From Nephromyces sp. MM_2019 (taxonomy: Eukaryota; Apicomplexa; Aconoidasida; Nephromycida): DNA of 19,630 nucleotides. Each line of letters opens with the position of its first letter. Within the stretch, counting starts at the first letter, position 1. The translations under genes and the position numbers were made by a program. The notes below the pieces were generated by a model. It did not search any database. It saw only the letters and a list, made by a program, of their open reading frames with translations, and had not been told where the DNA came from. This document shows, one piece after another, positions 1 through 11,150 of the stretch. The stretch lies in the NCBI GenBank assembly GCA_015657535.1, contig JADHZB010000043.1, positions 1 to 19,630 of the forward strand, read 5' to 3'.

Positions 1-298
1 AAAAAAAGATCTTGAAACCCAAAAATTTAGCGCTTTTTTCTAAATTCATGCATTATTCAGCCTGAGAAAATGTTTTACACACATTAAAAAAATACGCCAA
101 ACTTCCTCATAATTTTTGGCTCTCTACCTGATTTTAGTGCATATGAAGCTGGAATCATCCACTTTAAGTTTCAACCAATACGAATTCTATTATGCTTCGA
201 TTGATTTTTTTTCACCTGTACTCGCTAGGTCTTCATGTAGGTGGAGTCTTGCTTACTATTCTCTTCTCAACATTTAATTTCCTGTTTCTTCACTTCAG

Positions 299-455
299 GG
301 TGCTATTATCAATATTTATGTTGTTGGGTTGGCATTTGGGAGAGCATCTTATGGGCATTGCTGTTGGCCATATTTATTACTTCTTTGAGGATGTCTATCC
401 CTTAATGCCTACTTCCAATGGAATACATCTTTTTGGGACTCCAAAGGGACTGTAA
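299..455 (+). CDS. Derlin (DER1 family), 3' terminal exon, partial gene
   Basis: This is the C-terminal part of a derlin, a polytopic ER membrane protein of the rhomboid pseudoprotease superfamily that acts in ER-associated degradation; apicomplexans also carry plastid-targeted derlins. The visible peptide contains GIAVGHIYYFFEDVYP followed by a TPKGL tail, matching the conserved derlin stretch at the last membrane helix (G-x-x-x-G-H-x-Y-Y-F-x-x-D-x-x-P, then a K-T-P-like motif). A hydrophobic segment (VLLSIFMLLGW) precedes it. A good acceptor (ttcag, ending at 298) opens the exon in phase 2, and TAA at 453-455 closes it. The upstream in-frame extension to the ATG at 192 is not derlin-like and is probably intron. 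I could not place the upstream exons within the first 298 bases with confidence. Identification is strong; the exact 5' boundary is less certain. Confidence 0.85.
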
Positions 456-490
456 GTAATGTTTTACAAAACAATACTTTTATTGATAAA

Positions 491-496
491 AATAAA
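491..496 (+). terminator. Candidate polyadenylation signal AATAAA of the derlin gene
   Basis: A perfect AATAAA lies 36 bases after the derlin TAA stop, in an A/T-rich stretch. Its position suits a 3'-end processing signal. By-chance occurrence in A/T-rich DNA is common, so this is moderate evidence only. Confidence 0.4.
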
Positions 497-520
497 ACTT
501 TATAATTATTTTACAGATGA

Positions 521-3059
521 AAACATCAGTTTTTTTTATCTGGTGACTATTCCATTATTTTATGAAAGATGATGTATATACAGTATATTATCTTTTATTA
601 TAACGTCTCTGAAAACGCAATCTTTTTTTAATATGTATAATAATAGTAGAACAAAAATTTGGTTATCATGCCTCTTATTCCCGTTTTTCGTTTAAAGTGC
701 TTCCTGCTGATTTTTGCAAAAAAAAATTTCATTTGTCTTGTTTTTTGCTGTTTTTTTCTCGAGACGATACTCATTGAGCTTTGAATCCTTTTGTTTTCGA
801 TGCAGGAAGTGGCTTTTACAGGAAGTAGATTGACCTCTAATAATACGGAATACATTCAGGGATTCTTGCTATAAACACTGTTTTTCGCTTGACCGGTTAC
901 CTTAAATTTTCTTGACCTTTTGGTTTTATGAAGTAGACGTTTGTTACTGTTATAAAGTTGCGGCTAGAAAACATGGCTTTTGTTCATATTACTTTTTAGT
1001 CTTTGAAATGCTTTTATTTCAGTATGTTTATCTGCCTCAAAGGTATCAAAATGACATTTAATTTCGGGCATACATTATTACAATAATCTAAGAAGCCTCG
1101 AAACTACTTAGAATTATTGCTATGTTTTTTTATTCCTGCTACTGAACTGAAGCACACTTGCTTTTTCAGCGTGTTTTTACTGCGTGAAATATTTTTTGCG
1201 TAGGTTTAGTTTTGTGTTTTTCATGCTCTTCACCTGCTAAGCTAGTTTAGCAAGAATTGCATGCTCCAGGCGCATTATTATTAGTACTATTGGCTGACTA
1301 CGTGCAAAGCGCTTGTCGTGCCGGGTTAAGCTTATTTTTTTTATTACTCCAGTTAAACTATATGAAAAATGATATTGTAAGAATCCTTGAATTACATTGA
1401 GGTTTCCGTAGCAACTTTGAATATGTCTTCAATCTAAAAAATCTATTGGTTGCTTACCAGCTGGCAGCTTTTGTGCTGTTTATGTAAAGCTGGTCGTCTC
1501 GTTTAGTATGATGATCGTCACGCAATGTTTAGTTCAGAGAATGTAATGCTTACACATTGTTTGTCACGCTAGACTTGATTTTTGCCAATGGCTTAATTTT
1601 TATTTTTCGATTATACGTTGAGACAAGAATTCTTTTCTGGTGTCTTCCCCCCAAGCAGTAATCCTAATATTCATGAAAATATTTCTGTCGTACCTTCTTC
1701 TTGGCCCTTTGATAAAGGGTTGTGTTTATTACTGTGTAACATTTCTAAAGTGCCAGAGACATTTTGAGGAGCGTATTCTAGTGAAAATGAGCTTTTTAGT
1801 AATTGCTGCGAGTGACACTATTTAAATTTGTGGGGCCAGAATATTTCGGGTGATTTTAGGAATCATATGAACCTGAAACTCTTAGGGATGTTTTTGGGGT
1901 TTTTTGACGCTGTTGCATTGGTTACTAAGCTGCAGGGGTCTTTGAATATTTCAGATATTGCGTGCTTTCACTATATATTGTAGTATCGTATGATCGTTAT
2001 AGCGTTGATTTTGTCCTTTGCTGATGTTATTCCTATTCCCTTTACCAAAGCCTTTTAACCGGCCTCTTGCCCGCTTGTTTAATATTTGAGATCATGTTTC
2101 TCCTTGTTGCTTTTTTGGGAGTACATGAGTTTGGCAGCATTCTTGATGGTTGGACAACGCAACTTTTTCATAGGCAAAATTTGCATGGGTTGGTGCGATC
2201 CTATTTCTCCCAGGTTATTACACCTTTTGAGAAAAATAAGTAGCTTTTAATGCCACTTTTAAGTGGAAGTCCGAGCTAGCTCCATTGTGCGTATTTTCTG
2301 CAACTTCTTGTGAAGTCAAAGTATTGATCTAGGAATTTATCTTGCCTTTAAACTGGCAGGGTTTCGTAGAAGTGGCGCATGTTTTTTGTCGCGGGGTTTT
2401 GTTTAAAACTTCAATGGAAAATTCTTTCTGCTAGTCTGGTTTCAAGATGATGTCTTGTGGGCATATTATACTGCCTAATATTTAAAATGCGCCAGTAGTA
2501 GCTGGTATGACTATATCATTCCCTGCTGACCCCATTTATAAGGAGCTATTACTTACTCTCTACTATAGAATGCTCACCTATACTATGATTCATGGACTTC
2601 AAATTCTTTTCCATGCCTTTTTTATTCGTGCATTCCTCAAACTCTGATGAATGTATGTTTTAAAGTTGGAAGGGACTCGTATGCGCTGTCGCAATCTTCT
2701 TTTAACGAGTTATACTGGTGATTATATGCCTTCCTATGTGATTCCCAGGAAATAAGGTATTAATAGATTACTAGAGGTGGAACCAGCAGTTTAAAGATAC
2801 TATTGAACTGTCTTTTCAGGTGGTTATACTGTTAAAAGAGATTGTAATTGGCGAAAATGCGCGAAAGTCCACGCAGATTTTCTTCCAATGAAAGAAATTA
2901 TCAAAAAATATTTTGCTTCTATACATTTCCCCTAGTAATGTTCAGCTTTTTTATAAATAGCTAAAATTCATGAATTAATCTTTTGTCAAACCTACTCTCA
3001 ATATCTTGCACCCTATAAAGCTGTAATTAGCTGTGGTCTATTTCATGTGCTTTTGCTTG
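521..3059. other. Intergenic stretch of about 2.5 kb without a recognisable gene
   Basis: It lies between the 3' ends of two convergent genes. I found no exon with protein-like sequence on either strand, no tRNA-like or spliceosomal RNA motif, and no tandem repeat. Short open frames (for example 1640-1825 plus and 628-855 minus) read as hydrophobic or low-complexity peptides without any family signature and lack exon-like splice context. The plus strand looks T-rich by eye over much of 520-2700. It may include 3' untranslated sequence of either neighbour. Confidence 0.5.
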
Positions 3060-3065
3060 TTTATT
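3060..3065 (-). terminator. Candidate polyadenylation signal of the minus-strand gene
   Basis: The minus strand reads AATAAA here, about 62 bases past the TAG stop at 3127-3129. This supports ending the gene at that stop rather than splicing further. Moderate evidence because the motif is short. Confidence 0.35.
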
Positions 3066-3126
3066 TTAAGCGCTGAATGCAGCTTTACTATTGCCTTGTA
3101 TCCAAGGTGCTTCCCTGTTGGTTAGG

Positions 3127-4387
3127 CTACCCTGGTATTATTTTTGGTATATACTTTATAAGATTTGGTGAAAAAAATTTAGGAAGCACCGGAGCCTCCC
3201 AGGTATACGAAAACTTGCCGAGCGAAATACTATACGCATTTGCAGGGTGCGCCCCTTCACCAGCTCTCTGTATCACCGCACCCACATTGGGCCCTTCTAG
3301 CCGCAGGCTACCTACGGCTGCACCTTGATCATTCCTTCCTTTGCCTGCAGAAGCATATAGATTTCCAGGTTTTCCAAAACCAACTTCTCTATATGAACTT
3401 GGGGAGTAAATATCCGGGCCATTGTCTATTAATGATAGCTTCCAGTTTTTGCCCCATGTTCCTGCCAAAAATATATTCTAGATAGTGAAGAGTGCCTGCA
3501 GGCTTCTGGACCGTTAAAATGCAGAAAAGGCTTTACAAGGTCTACTGCAATTTTCAATGTTTGGATTCATTGTTTCTCTGGAATTTTAGCAGTCAAAGTA
3601 GCTTACCAATGTTATTCGAAAAACTCGGCTCCCTGTACTAATTTTTACCTGTAAAATTTGCTTCACGCTCATCCAAATCTCTCTCGCCTTGTATAGTCTT
3701 TCCATTCCAGCCGAGGTTGACGCCATATTGTGTATCTAGAAAATCTGAATCAAAATTCATCTCCATTCCGTGATACTCGACGTCTATCTCGGAGGTAGGA
3801 TCATTGATGTTGTAACGAGGCTGCGACCTGAGCCTCTCATCGAAGTCATGCCTAACCCCAACTTCTAAATCTTGAACTTTTAGCTTTTGCGCGTAATCTC
3901 GGTCATACAGATTTATGCTAGTTGTCGAACTAACTCCATCTGCATCTATGAGTACGGTTGATTCCTTGTTTGCTTTGCCATTCTCTACCTAAAGGACATA
4001 CATTTTTACTTTGAAAGGATATATAGGTCGTGTAATTTCAATGCGCCAACAGCAGAAGTACTGAAATAACTATGAACATGACTGCCACTAAATTTACATA
4101 CATAGGCCATATATAACCATGACTCTATAGTTTCCTGTGGCTACTTCTAGCCCTGCTCCTATATTGGGCTTGTCCGTTGAAACTGATACTAAGGTGTCTG
4201 CCGCGCCAAATGTATAGCGTTTCTTCTCTCCACTTGAGAAGATACCGAGTAAGCCGCTGTCTCCACCAAAAGAAATAGCACGTTGAGCAGCTTCAGGGGA
4301 GTTCTTCAGTTGCAAAGCCCATTGGTCATACGATACCTGGTGCGAGTAGCCCTTCCTCACAGGATGTGCAGGAACTCCGTTCTCATC
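3127..4387 (-). CDS. Exons 5-7 of the secreted orphan gene (4387-4118, 3988-3649, 3461-3127): Cys-free C-terminal region
   Basis: Residues about 636-949. Exon 5 follows acceptor ctactag and contains SFGGDSGLLGIFSSGEK; exon 6 follows ctttag and contains VLIDADG and LYDRDYAQKLKV; exon 7 follows ggcag, begins TWGKNWKLSLIDNGPD and ends with TAG at 3127-3129. Exon 6 has no internal ATG near its start and would be missed by ATG-to-stop scanning, yet it is open for 340 bases and joins in phase on both sides (donor GTAAAA, phase 1). The alternation of hydrophobic residues and the Gly/Asp/Asn content suggest beta-sheet folds, possibly carbohydrate- or ligand-binding, but no diagnostic motif is visible. 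No GPI or membrane signal is apparent. Confidence 0.62.
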
Positions 4388-7054
4388 CTAGTAGATTAAA
4401 TATCTTCTTGAATCATTCGTAGGTTAATTGCTTTCCCATGGATAAGCAATAAAACTCATCAATTCGATGTGACCGTTTTAAATCTGGAACTGCCCTTATT
4501 TAAGCTAAGAAGTTGTTATTATCCATGAAACTAACTTGCCCTTGAAAGAGGGGAAGCACCATTGGATACGATGATTCAACCAATTCACGATCTTCGGTAA
4601 AGCGTAAGATAGAGCCAGGCTTATGGATCTCATGAGTGTCATAAATCCCGGCAGTCTTCGCAAAAAGCATGCTTTCTGCATCATCATATTTTTTGGATAT
4701 TTCCCATCCAGGCTGCAGAGCCTCGACAGAAGAAACAACGTATTCCTTCGCATAAGCTGAAGGAGGTACGCAAAAACCAATTTTGAGAGCGTCATCCAGG
4801 ATTTCACAAGGGATGGATGTTACAGAGGTGTTTACACTTTTAAAGCTGGCATATACCCAAACCTGTAGTTTTTTTGGGATGTCTGTCGCGATCCTGGAGC
4901 ATCTTTGCATCGCTAATCGCGAAGTTGGCGTTGTTCTTCGTGGTTCTTGAGCCTAACAAACGGCTATCGGCCCCGATGTTTTCGTTTAGCACTCTCTGCT
5001 CTGTATAGCGAAATCACACGAAATCTATGAAGTGAAATAATCTGCTACGCATAAATCTCTAAGCAGCTCACCGACGAAATTGCCAGCAGATAATGTGTGA
5101 GGTACTAAATCAGCTACCTTGGGCTCTTTCCCTAAGCAACTTTCTGACCCAGGGTAATGCTCATAAAGTGCCATAATGCAATGCACACCGATAGGATAGT
5201 ACGTCCTATTGCTCCCGAAAGTTTCCCACTCTTTGAAAGCCCCAAATGAAAAAAGAATGTTACCAGGAGAAGGGTCACAAACACCATCACAAAGCGTTAA
5301 ATCAGACGATCCAGCAGGGTAGTGCATCTTAAAATCTATTTTAGTGGAGACCGGGCAACCTGATATTATAAGTGGCAAATACTGGACGTTGTCTTCGAAG
5401 CTTACCCCCTTGTAGGCAGTATAAGTGGAGTATTTTACGTAGCAATCTCGAGGCCAAATATACATGTCAGTTTCCTTCGAATCTCGCATGGTCAGGCGCC
5501 TATATTTTATTAGCGAAATTGAAGATTAGTACGCCTTATAATTAGGCATCTAATTACTGAATTAAAGTACTTAATTTGTCAATCATTGTGCCTTTTGTTT
5601 TTCTTTTGTTATCCTATCACGTACTGACCTATTTGAGGCAGCACCAAGATAGAATGTAGGCTCATAAAGATAAAAATCTTCCTTATACTCCTTGGGAATG
5701 GTTGATATTCCTGAATCTACCTTGTGACTATCTATATGGAGCTTAATTAATTCCCTCAAAAAATTATTCTCCGGTCTTAGTTTCTCAACTGAGTTCAAAT
5801 AATATAGGAACATTAAGAGTGCAGCTTTGCATTCTTTCTGCCGAAATGGAAGCATTCAAACTGATACTTACCGATATTTTTTTCTACAAAAATTATAAGG
5901 ACATGAAGATTTACGGTTTATGTGGAGTATCCCACAACATTAGGATAACTGCAATAAAAGAGCGATAACCTAAGCATATGGTGTATTGCTCTTTCAATAT
6001 TACTATTGAAATATTCTTACTCTAGCGTGGCGCTTTCCACCAATATTTTTTCAGATAGGTTCTCTTTTCCTGGCTACATTTCGCGTAAAAATTACTAATA
6101 TATTAAAGATAGCGCTTGAACAATACGAGTATATATCAAAGTTTCGCGAAGTCAAACAATTACGATTAAAACATTGAACTTAAAATGGAATTCACCTGCA
6201 TTTGCTTTACCCCTTAGATAGAATTGTTCATGTACTAGAAAGCTAGCCATATCTGATGGGGAGATTCGCCAAAACCCATCCAGCACTGCGCCAAATCCGC
6301 TTATTGTAGTTGATCTTACCATATGCTCCTGTTTTCTAGCGTCATGAGAGCAGATTACTAGAAATTTCTCATCACCCGGGAAGTCAGTAGCAAATATGTG
6401 GGCATAGTGTGGTATTCCATCGACGTCGAAGGAAATACCCCCATTACCATGATGTGAAGCCGTGAGCAGTAGCCAGGATTCAGGGCTATGACCCGCGACA
6501 GCTTTCGACACAATATTTACCTCACAGTTCGAGCGTGGCGACTCCAGGTGATTGCCATGATACCTGCGTAGATTTTCGGTAGTTATTGGCACGAATAGTT
6601 TGGCAACAAAGGTGGGTGCAGCGGGGTTTTTAGACGGATTTTTGTCCAAAATAACATTACAGCTGGCAAGCGGTTCCCAGCTTCCTTCATGGGGGGTCTT
6701 TTCACTACCCTCACCGCAACCTATGCCGTTCTGTGAGTTATTCGAGCGGTCTTTCGTATCATTTAACTTCGTACTAGTTACCAGTTTACTGAAATCATTT
6801 TCACCACTTTCATCTGGCTCCTGCAGGTTATGATTAGCCTTAGCACTTTCTTGAGTGCTTTTTAATCGACTAGGCCCTTTGAGCGCCTCATTCTTAGCCC
6901 CTCGAAGAGAGCTGCCTCCAGCTTGCACCGTCACAGGGAGGAGATTCTCTTGAAAGTTCAGGCTTTCCGCAATACTAGAGGTACTGACAACTACCTCAAT
7001 GCTTAATATGAAAACTACAAGCAAACGAGAAGCAGCTTCTATTGATGCGACCAT
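3127..7054 (-). CDS. Predicted secreted orphan protein, 7 exons, about 949 residues
   Basis: I do not recognise the family. The model joins 7054-6164, 5837-5629, 5499-5072, 4912-4536, 4387-4118, 3988-3649 and 3461-3127; the coding length is 2850 bases, an exact multiple of three, and junction phases are 0, 2, 1, 0, 0, 1. The ATG at 7054-7052 opens a signal peptide (core LLVVFILSIEVVV) followed by a polar, Ser/Asn/Glu-rich stretch to about residue 110. Cysteines are scattered through residues 110-600 (CDGVC, RDC, SGC) and absent from the last three exons, which are Gly/Asp-rich and look beta-rich. No membrane anchor is evident at the C-terminus. The weak points are intron 1 (326 bases, alternative donors at 6195 and 6210 are phase 1 and do not fit the acceptor), and the donor GTTATA after 4118. 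Its role is unknown; the secretion signal points to the cell surface or a secretory organelle. Confidence 0.65.
4536..5837 (-). CDS. Exons 2-4 of the secreted orphan gene (5837-5629, 5499-5072, 4912-4536): Cys-containing core
   Basis: Residues about 298-635. Exon 2 starts after ggcag and ends at donor GTCAGT in phase 2; exon 3 opens with one base completing an Arg codon, so the phases agree. Exon 3 ends at donor GTGAGC in phase 1, and exon 4 begins two bases before an ATG after gattag, again in agreement. Exon 3 carries paired cysteines (LCDGVCDPSPG) and an NRT glycosylation sequon; exon 4 carries three cysteines and WVYASF / VCPP-like segments. I recognise no named domain. Exon 3 is the best supported of the group; the boundary of exon 2 towards exon 1 is the least certain. 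Confidence 0.62.
5838..6163 (-). other. Intron 1 of the secreted orphan gene, boundaries uncertain
   Basis: At 326 bases this is about twice the length of the other introns in the gene (129-187). It contains one further exon-like stretch on the minus strand, beginning after ttattgcag at about 5951 and followed by GTAAAT at about 5913, but that stretch enters in phase 1 and leaves in phase 2, which does not reach the phase 0 acceptor of exon 2. A missed small exon is therefore possible but not supported. Confidence 0.35.
6164..7054 (-). CDS. Exon 1 of the secreted orphan gene: signal peptide, disordered stretch, folded region
   Basis: An open frame of 297 codons begins at the only good ATG upstream of a hydrophobic leader. 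Residues 1-28 form a signal peptide, residues 30-110 are polar and probably disordered, and residues 110-290 look globular, with four cysteines (GCGEG, SCNV, NCEV, ICSHD) and motifs such as SWLLLTASHHGNGG and DGFWRISPSD. Three donors are possible near the end: GTAATT after 6164 (phase 0, fits the next exon), GTGAAT after 6196 and GTAAAG after 6211 (both phase 1). I chose 6164 only because of phase. Confidence 0.7.
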
Positions 7055-8815
7055 AGTGGGAGCCTAGGTTTTGATGCTTAGCTTCGAAGATTATCAACGT
7101 GAATTACTGTATTGTGAATCCCTTAAAGAATAACCCTCATTCTGCTATGATATTTCCCTCATCAACTAAACTAAAATGAGCTGTCTTCTGCGCAATTTCT
7201 AATTGACCCTACTAAAGAAGCAGAATAATAGTCAGGACAATATCACTAGCAACGTTTGAAGTAGTCCCTTCCTTAAGCGTGATTTTATGTGATAAATATT
7301 TCTAGGCTCATGATATCAAATGAAAATTTCATGTAATGCAAGGCTCGCTTGCTATCCTAAAATGTTAAGGAAGCCGCTTAGGATTATATTGTACACTTCA
7401 TGTCTTATTAATAAGCTCGACTATCGATACCCTCTCTTGCCAAACCACCTCATATCGGCTAAGCGTTCGGCATTAAATTATCCATGGCAGAGTGACATGC
7501 CCTCTAGCAGCTATTGGGGCAACTTTTGTAAAGTTTGTGTGCATACTCTTTCAAGCGTACGATTTTATCTCCGTATTAAAGTCGTCTCCTCATTTCCGTT
7601 TTTGAAAAGGATGCGTTTGAAGTCGTTTAGTTCCTATTAAGGGGGCATTATAGTTTTTTCCTTTCGTTATTAGATGCCTACACTTTCACACCTTTTTATC
7701 TGAGGTATAATTGCTTCAGATTGTTGGGTATTTACATTTTTCAAGCAGTGCACTTAGCCCTATAATTTTCTAATGGTGCATAGGCATACGAAATGTGAAA
7801 AGTGACCCGAAGCTCCAGCGATCTGAAACTTGGAAAGTATAATCCCTCCACAATTTCAAATTAGTACAACGCTGCATAGATTAAAGTCACTGGAGTTTCG
7901 GATAGTCAGCAGTTTGCTAGAATTATCGAAACTGATACTATATTGTAAAGTAGAGCTGAAAAAACTTGCACGCCTAAATCGGGTTGAAGATACTCTAAAA
8001 AACGTTAGGTGATAAATTAGCTTTAAGAAGCGCTAGCACCCTATGGACAGTTTATGCGGTTTTTATACTTCTTATTTAAGAGTAAGCACAAGTATTAACG
8101 CCGCATGTTTGGTAGCTCCGCTGAGAGTTTGCATGCGCGCTAACATATCCTCAGATACTAGTACAGTCACCCCCATACACTGCGGGAGTCATTTCATTAC
8201 TTACTGCTATGTAATATGACGTACCTAACGAGTTACGTAGGAACAAAGTGCTTTTATACAAAGTTGAGGAAAGACAGCGTTAAAAGTATCAAGAAGACGC
8301 TTTACACGTTGAAATAGCGACCTAAATATTAACACTTGCCATTCTGTATAGGGCTTAGTAAAATTCTAAATATTGATCGCGCTTCCTCGGTTTTTCCTCC
8401 TTGGTAGCTTATAGGACCTTCATCAGCACTAAGGCTTTTGTAACAACTGCATCTTCAATATGATAATATTAAGACCTTTTTCTTTGTCCTGACAAATAGC
8501 TGAAAATAAAGCATCGTTTTTTACGATGGCCAAATATAGGTCTTAACAGAAAGTATTCCTAATACAGATGCTCTACATAAAAATATTAATGAGAAACCCA
8601 TAAATAGCTCATTATTAAGCAAGTTTTCAGCATGGCTTAGAGTCTACTGTGCCTGAAGTCCCCAGGCTACAGATTGGAAGCCACTGTCACGAAGTGGGTA
8701 GTTAGCACGGTGACAGCGACGCTAATAATTTAAGTAGCTTCCTCTAGAAATGCTAGCACACCGGTATATTTGGGCTCAGGGTCGCTATTTCGGTCTATAA
8801 AGTATGACAGTTTAA

Positions 8816-8875
8816 TTTTCCCATTGGGGAAAAGGGAAGCTGCAGCGATGCATCATTCTTAGCTTCCCTTTTTTT
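8816..8875 (+). other. Two overlapping hairpins ending in a seven-T run
   Basis: Hairpin one pairs TTTTCCC (8816-8822) with GGGAAAA (8827-8833) over a four-base loop. Hairpin two pairs AAAAGGGAAGCT (8830-8841) with AGCTTCCCTTTT (8861-8872), twelve perfect pairs over a 19-base loop, and runs into seven Ts (8869-8875). The two stems share AAAA at 8830-8833, so they cannot both be fully formed. A T run of this length on the plus strand is what RNA polymerase III uses to stop, so this may be the 3' end of a small structured RNA lying upstream. I could not assign the upstream sequence to a known RNA family. Confidence 0.35.
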
Positions 8876-11117
8876 CTAAGTTAATTGAGAATAAGGCAAG
8901 CTGTGAACCCGGTAACCTGCCCGCAGGTGTACGTGAGATATTTTCAAAGCTCATTTTACGCTATTCCTGCGGCGCAAGACTTGATAAGGGTCACTGATAA
9001 CATTTACCGATCTGGAGCTATCCTGGTGTGAAAAATGAAACAAAAATACGCCCTTCACATGGATTTGCACTTGTAACTCCGAAGTACTTTATTCTTGTGC
9101 TTTATAGCAACTTGATTAGAGACATCGACTCACTTGAAAGCATTATAATTTGGCTATAAGAAAATAGTATTTGCTCGAATGGGTTGTTATTTCCGTAAGA
9201 ATTTTTTTTATGAAGGTGTCGCAGTACCGCGGATAAGCAGCTTTCATAAAATATTAAGTTTCTTTCGTCGGGAATTAGATAAGGGGGAAAACGGAGAAAA
9301 GGTTCACCTTGAATTTTTACCAATTTAATAGCGTGTAGCCAAAACGTTTGCAGCTCTCCTACTGCAGTTTCAATAAAGGATAATTTTTTTATCCCGACAG
9401 ACTTATTTTCAACTATGGCTTTGATGCCATACACTTAGCTTTGTCGGCGGACCATCCTGTAAAAACTATTAAGCATAGCGAGAAACTCAGAAAGATATAA
9501 AAATAAGCTTTGTTCAGCACAATACCCTGTATAGTTTCGTCTTTTTCAGGTGTTTACATAGAGCACCATTGAGTATATTTTACTGCGAGGTTTGAAGTTT
9601 TTATTGGAAAGTATTCGTTGGTAGCTCAACTATGCACAATGTTTAAACAGCTACGGATACTAAAACTTCCAGTATTGACGAGTCCCATATGAATTTTATG
9701 GATTTCCTGTTTTAACGAAATTTTGATGCCGAGCAATTTTGAACCGCTTAACTGGATTATATATTATCCTGAAAGAAAGAGGGGCGCGTGCCCCATCTAG
9801 CGTCGGACTTAATATTCCTTTAAAAGCTATTGTTTGGCTTTCAGTGCCATAACGGCACGGCAATGCTATTTTTTTCAGCGATGCCCATATCAACTAACTT
9901 GTGAGACTTACGTATTGCCGCATATATGCTCAACGAGCTGAGAGAAGCTTTCATCCAGAGAAACCTTGAAGCATACCTTCACTGAAATGTTATCACAATT
10001 TATTGAGAAACACTTGAATTTATCACTAAATGTAACCTAGATTTTTATTTGGCAAAGCAAAATGAATAACTTATCGCTTGAAACAAACGCATCCTACCGC
10101 CTCCTATTCCAAATTGTTTTCTTCGTTAAAAGAGTGTGATGCTGCGTTGGTGCAAAGCAGGGAATACACATACTTAGAATATCATATGTTTGAATCAAGA
10201 AGTACACACTAGCTTGTGATGGCTTGGAGACAGCATAGACGTCTGCTACCACGTATCGCATATCGCCTCAAAAATTTAAATCAATAAAATACAATTTCAA
10301 GCTAAGGCATATTCTCGGAGGTTACATTTTATAATTGCTATGCTTTCACAGACTAATTTCCTACAATAATAATATAGCTATACATCTTATTTAGTAAGAA
10401 TAGTAAATTGTAAATTTTCCAGGGGATCGAGGGAGTGTGCATTTTCTCGTGCTATATTATAAGACATTATTGGAGTGTTTTGGCAAATTAATTTAATTGC
10501 ATATAATATGATATTCCACTTTCTCAGCTTGTTTTGTAAGCCTAATGCTTATCCAAGTTCTTACGCATTATATCTATAAGCTAAAGGGATTGATCCTGGG
10601 GCACCAATCTGAAGAATATTTCCCATAATTTCAGTAATTTTATGTTAAAGTAACTTTATACTAACTATATTATAGATCGAAGCAATATTTGTTGGCTTAT
10701 AAAATCCAAAATAATAGTCTCACTGAAAAATCGGAATGAAGTGCAGGAAGCATATTTTAACACTTATAATTTGGCTTTGCTTCATTTTACGGGGAAACAG
10801 GCTCTCCTTGCATTAAGCGCATTGCTATACGGCGTAAATTCGACGTAATTTCGCGAACAGTAACTCATCTCCACCTGCTTTAAGCGATGCTCCAGAATTT
10901 TGGTGAAGGATTTACCGCTAGATCACTTTGTATAATGTTTTTGACTTTCTAATGGAGCTACCACTGGTATGCACGTACTGCTTCTATTCATATATTAATA
11001 AGGCCCTCTGTGTAGTGCCCTTATTCTAATTTAGTCGTCTAAGTGAACGAAAAGCATGATAAAATAAAGGAAATTTACGTAGCTATAGGGAAGATCCAAA
11101 ATGTAACTGTGGTTGAA

Positions 11118-11150
11118 AAAACTGTACTCGTGATCTCCAAGTACAGTTTT
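11118..11150. other. Eleven-base-pair perfect hairpin
   Basis: AAAACTGTACT (11118-11128) pairs perfectly with AGTACAGTTTT (11140-11150) around an 11-base loop. It sits in the intergenic region without a neighbouring gene feature. It could be a structured RNA element, a dyad protein-binding site, or chance. Confidence 0.3.

Noticed and set aside
192..298. Open frame upstream of the derlin exon, in frame with it from an ATG at 192
   Set aside because: The peptide does not resemble derlin, and a good acceptor ends at 298; this is most likely intron read-through.
4871..4993. Alternative exon on the minus strand after tatacag at about 4994, open in a phase compatible with exon 3
   Set aside because: It has no usable donor leading to the following frame, whereas the acceptor at 4913 joins exon 3 to the long open frame directly in phase 1.
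9102..9434. 110-codon open frame on the minus strand
   Set aside because: It starts only at GTG immediately after a stop, lacks an internal ATG until near the end, and shows no recognisable domain.
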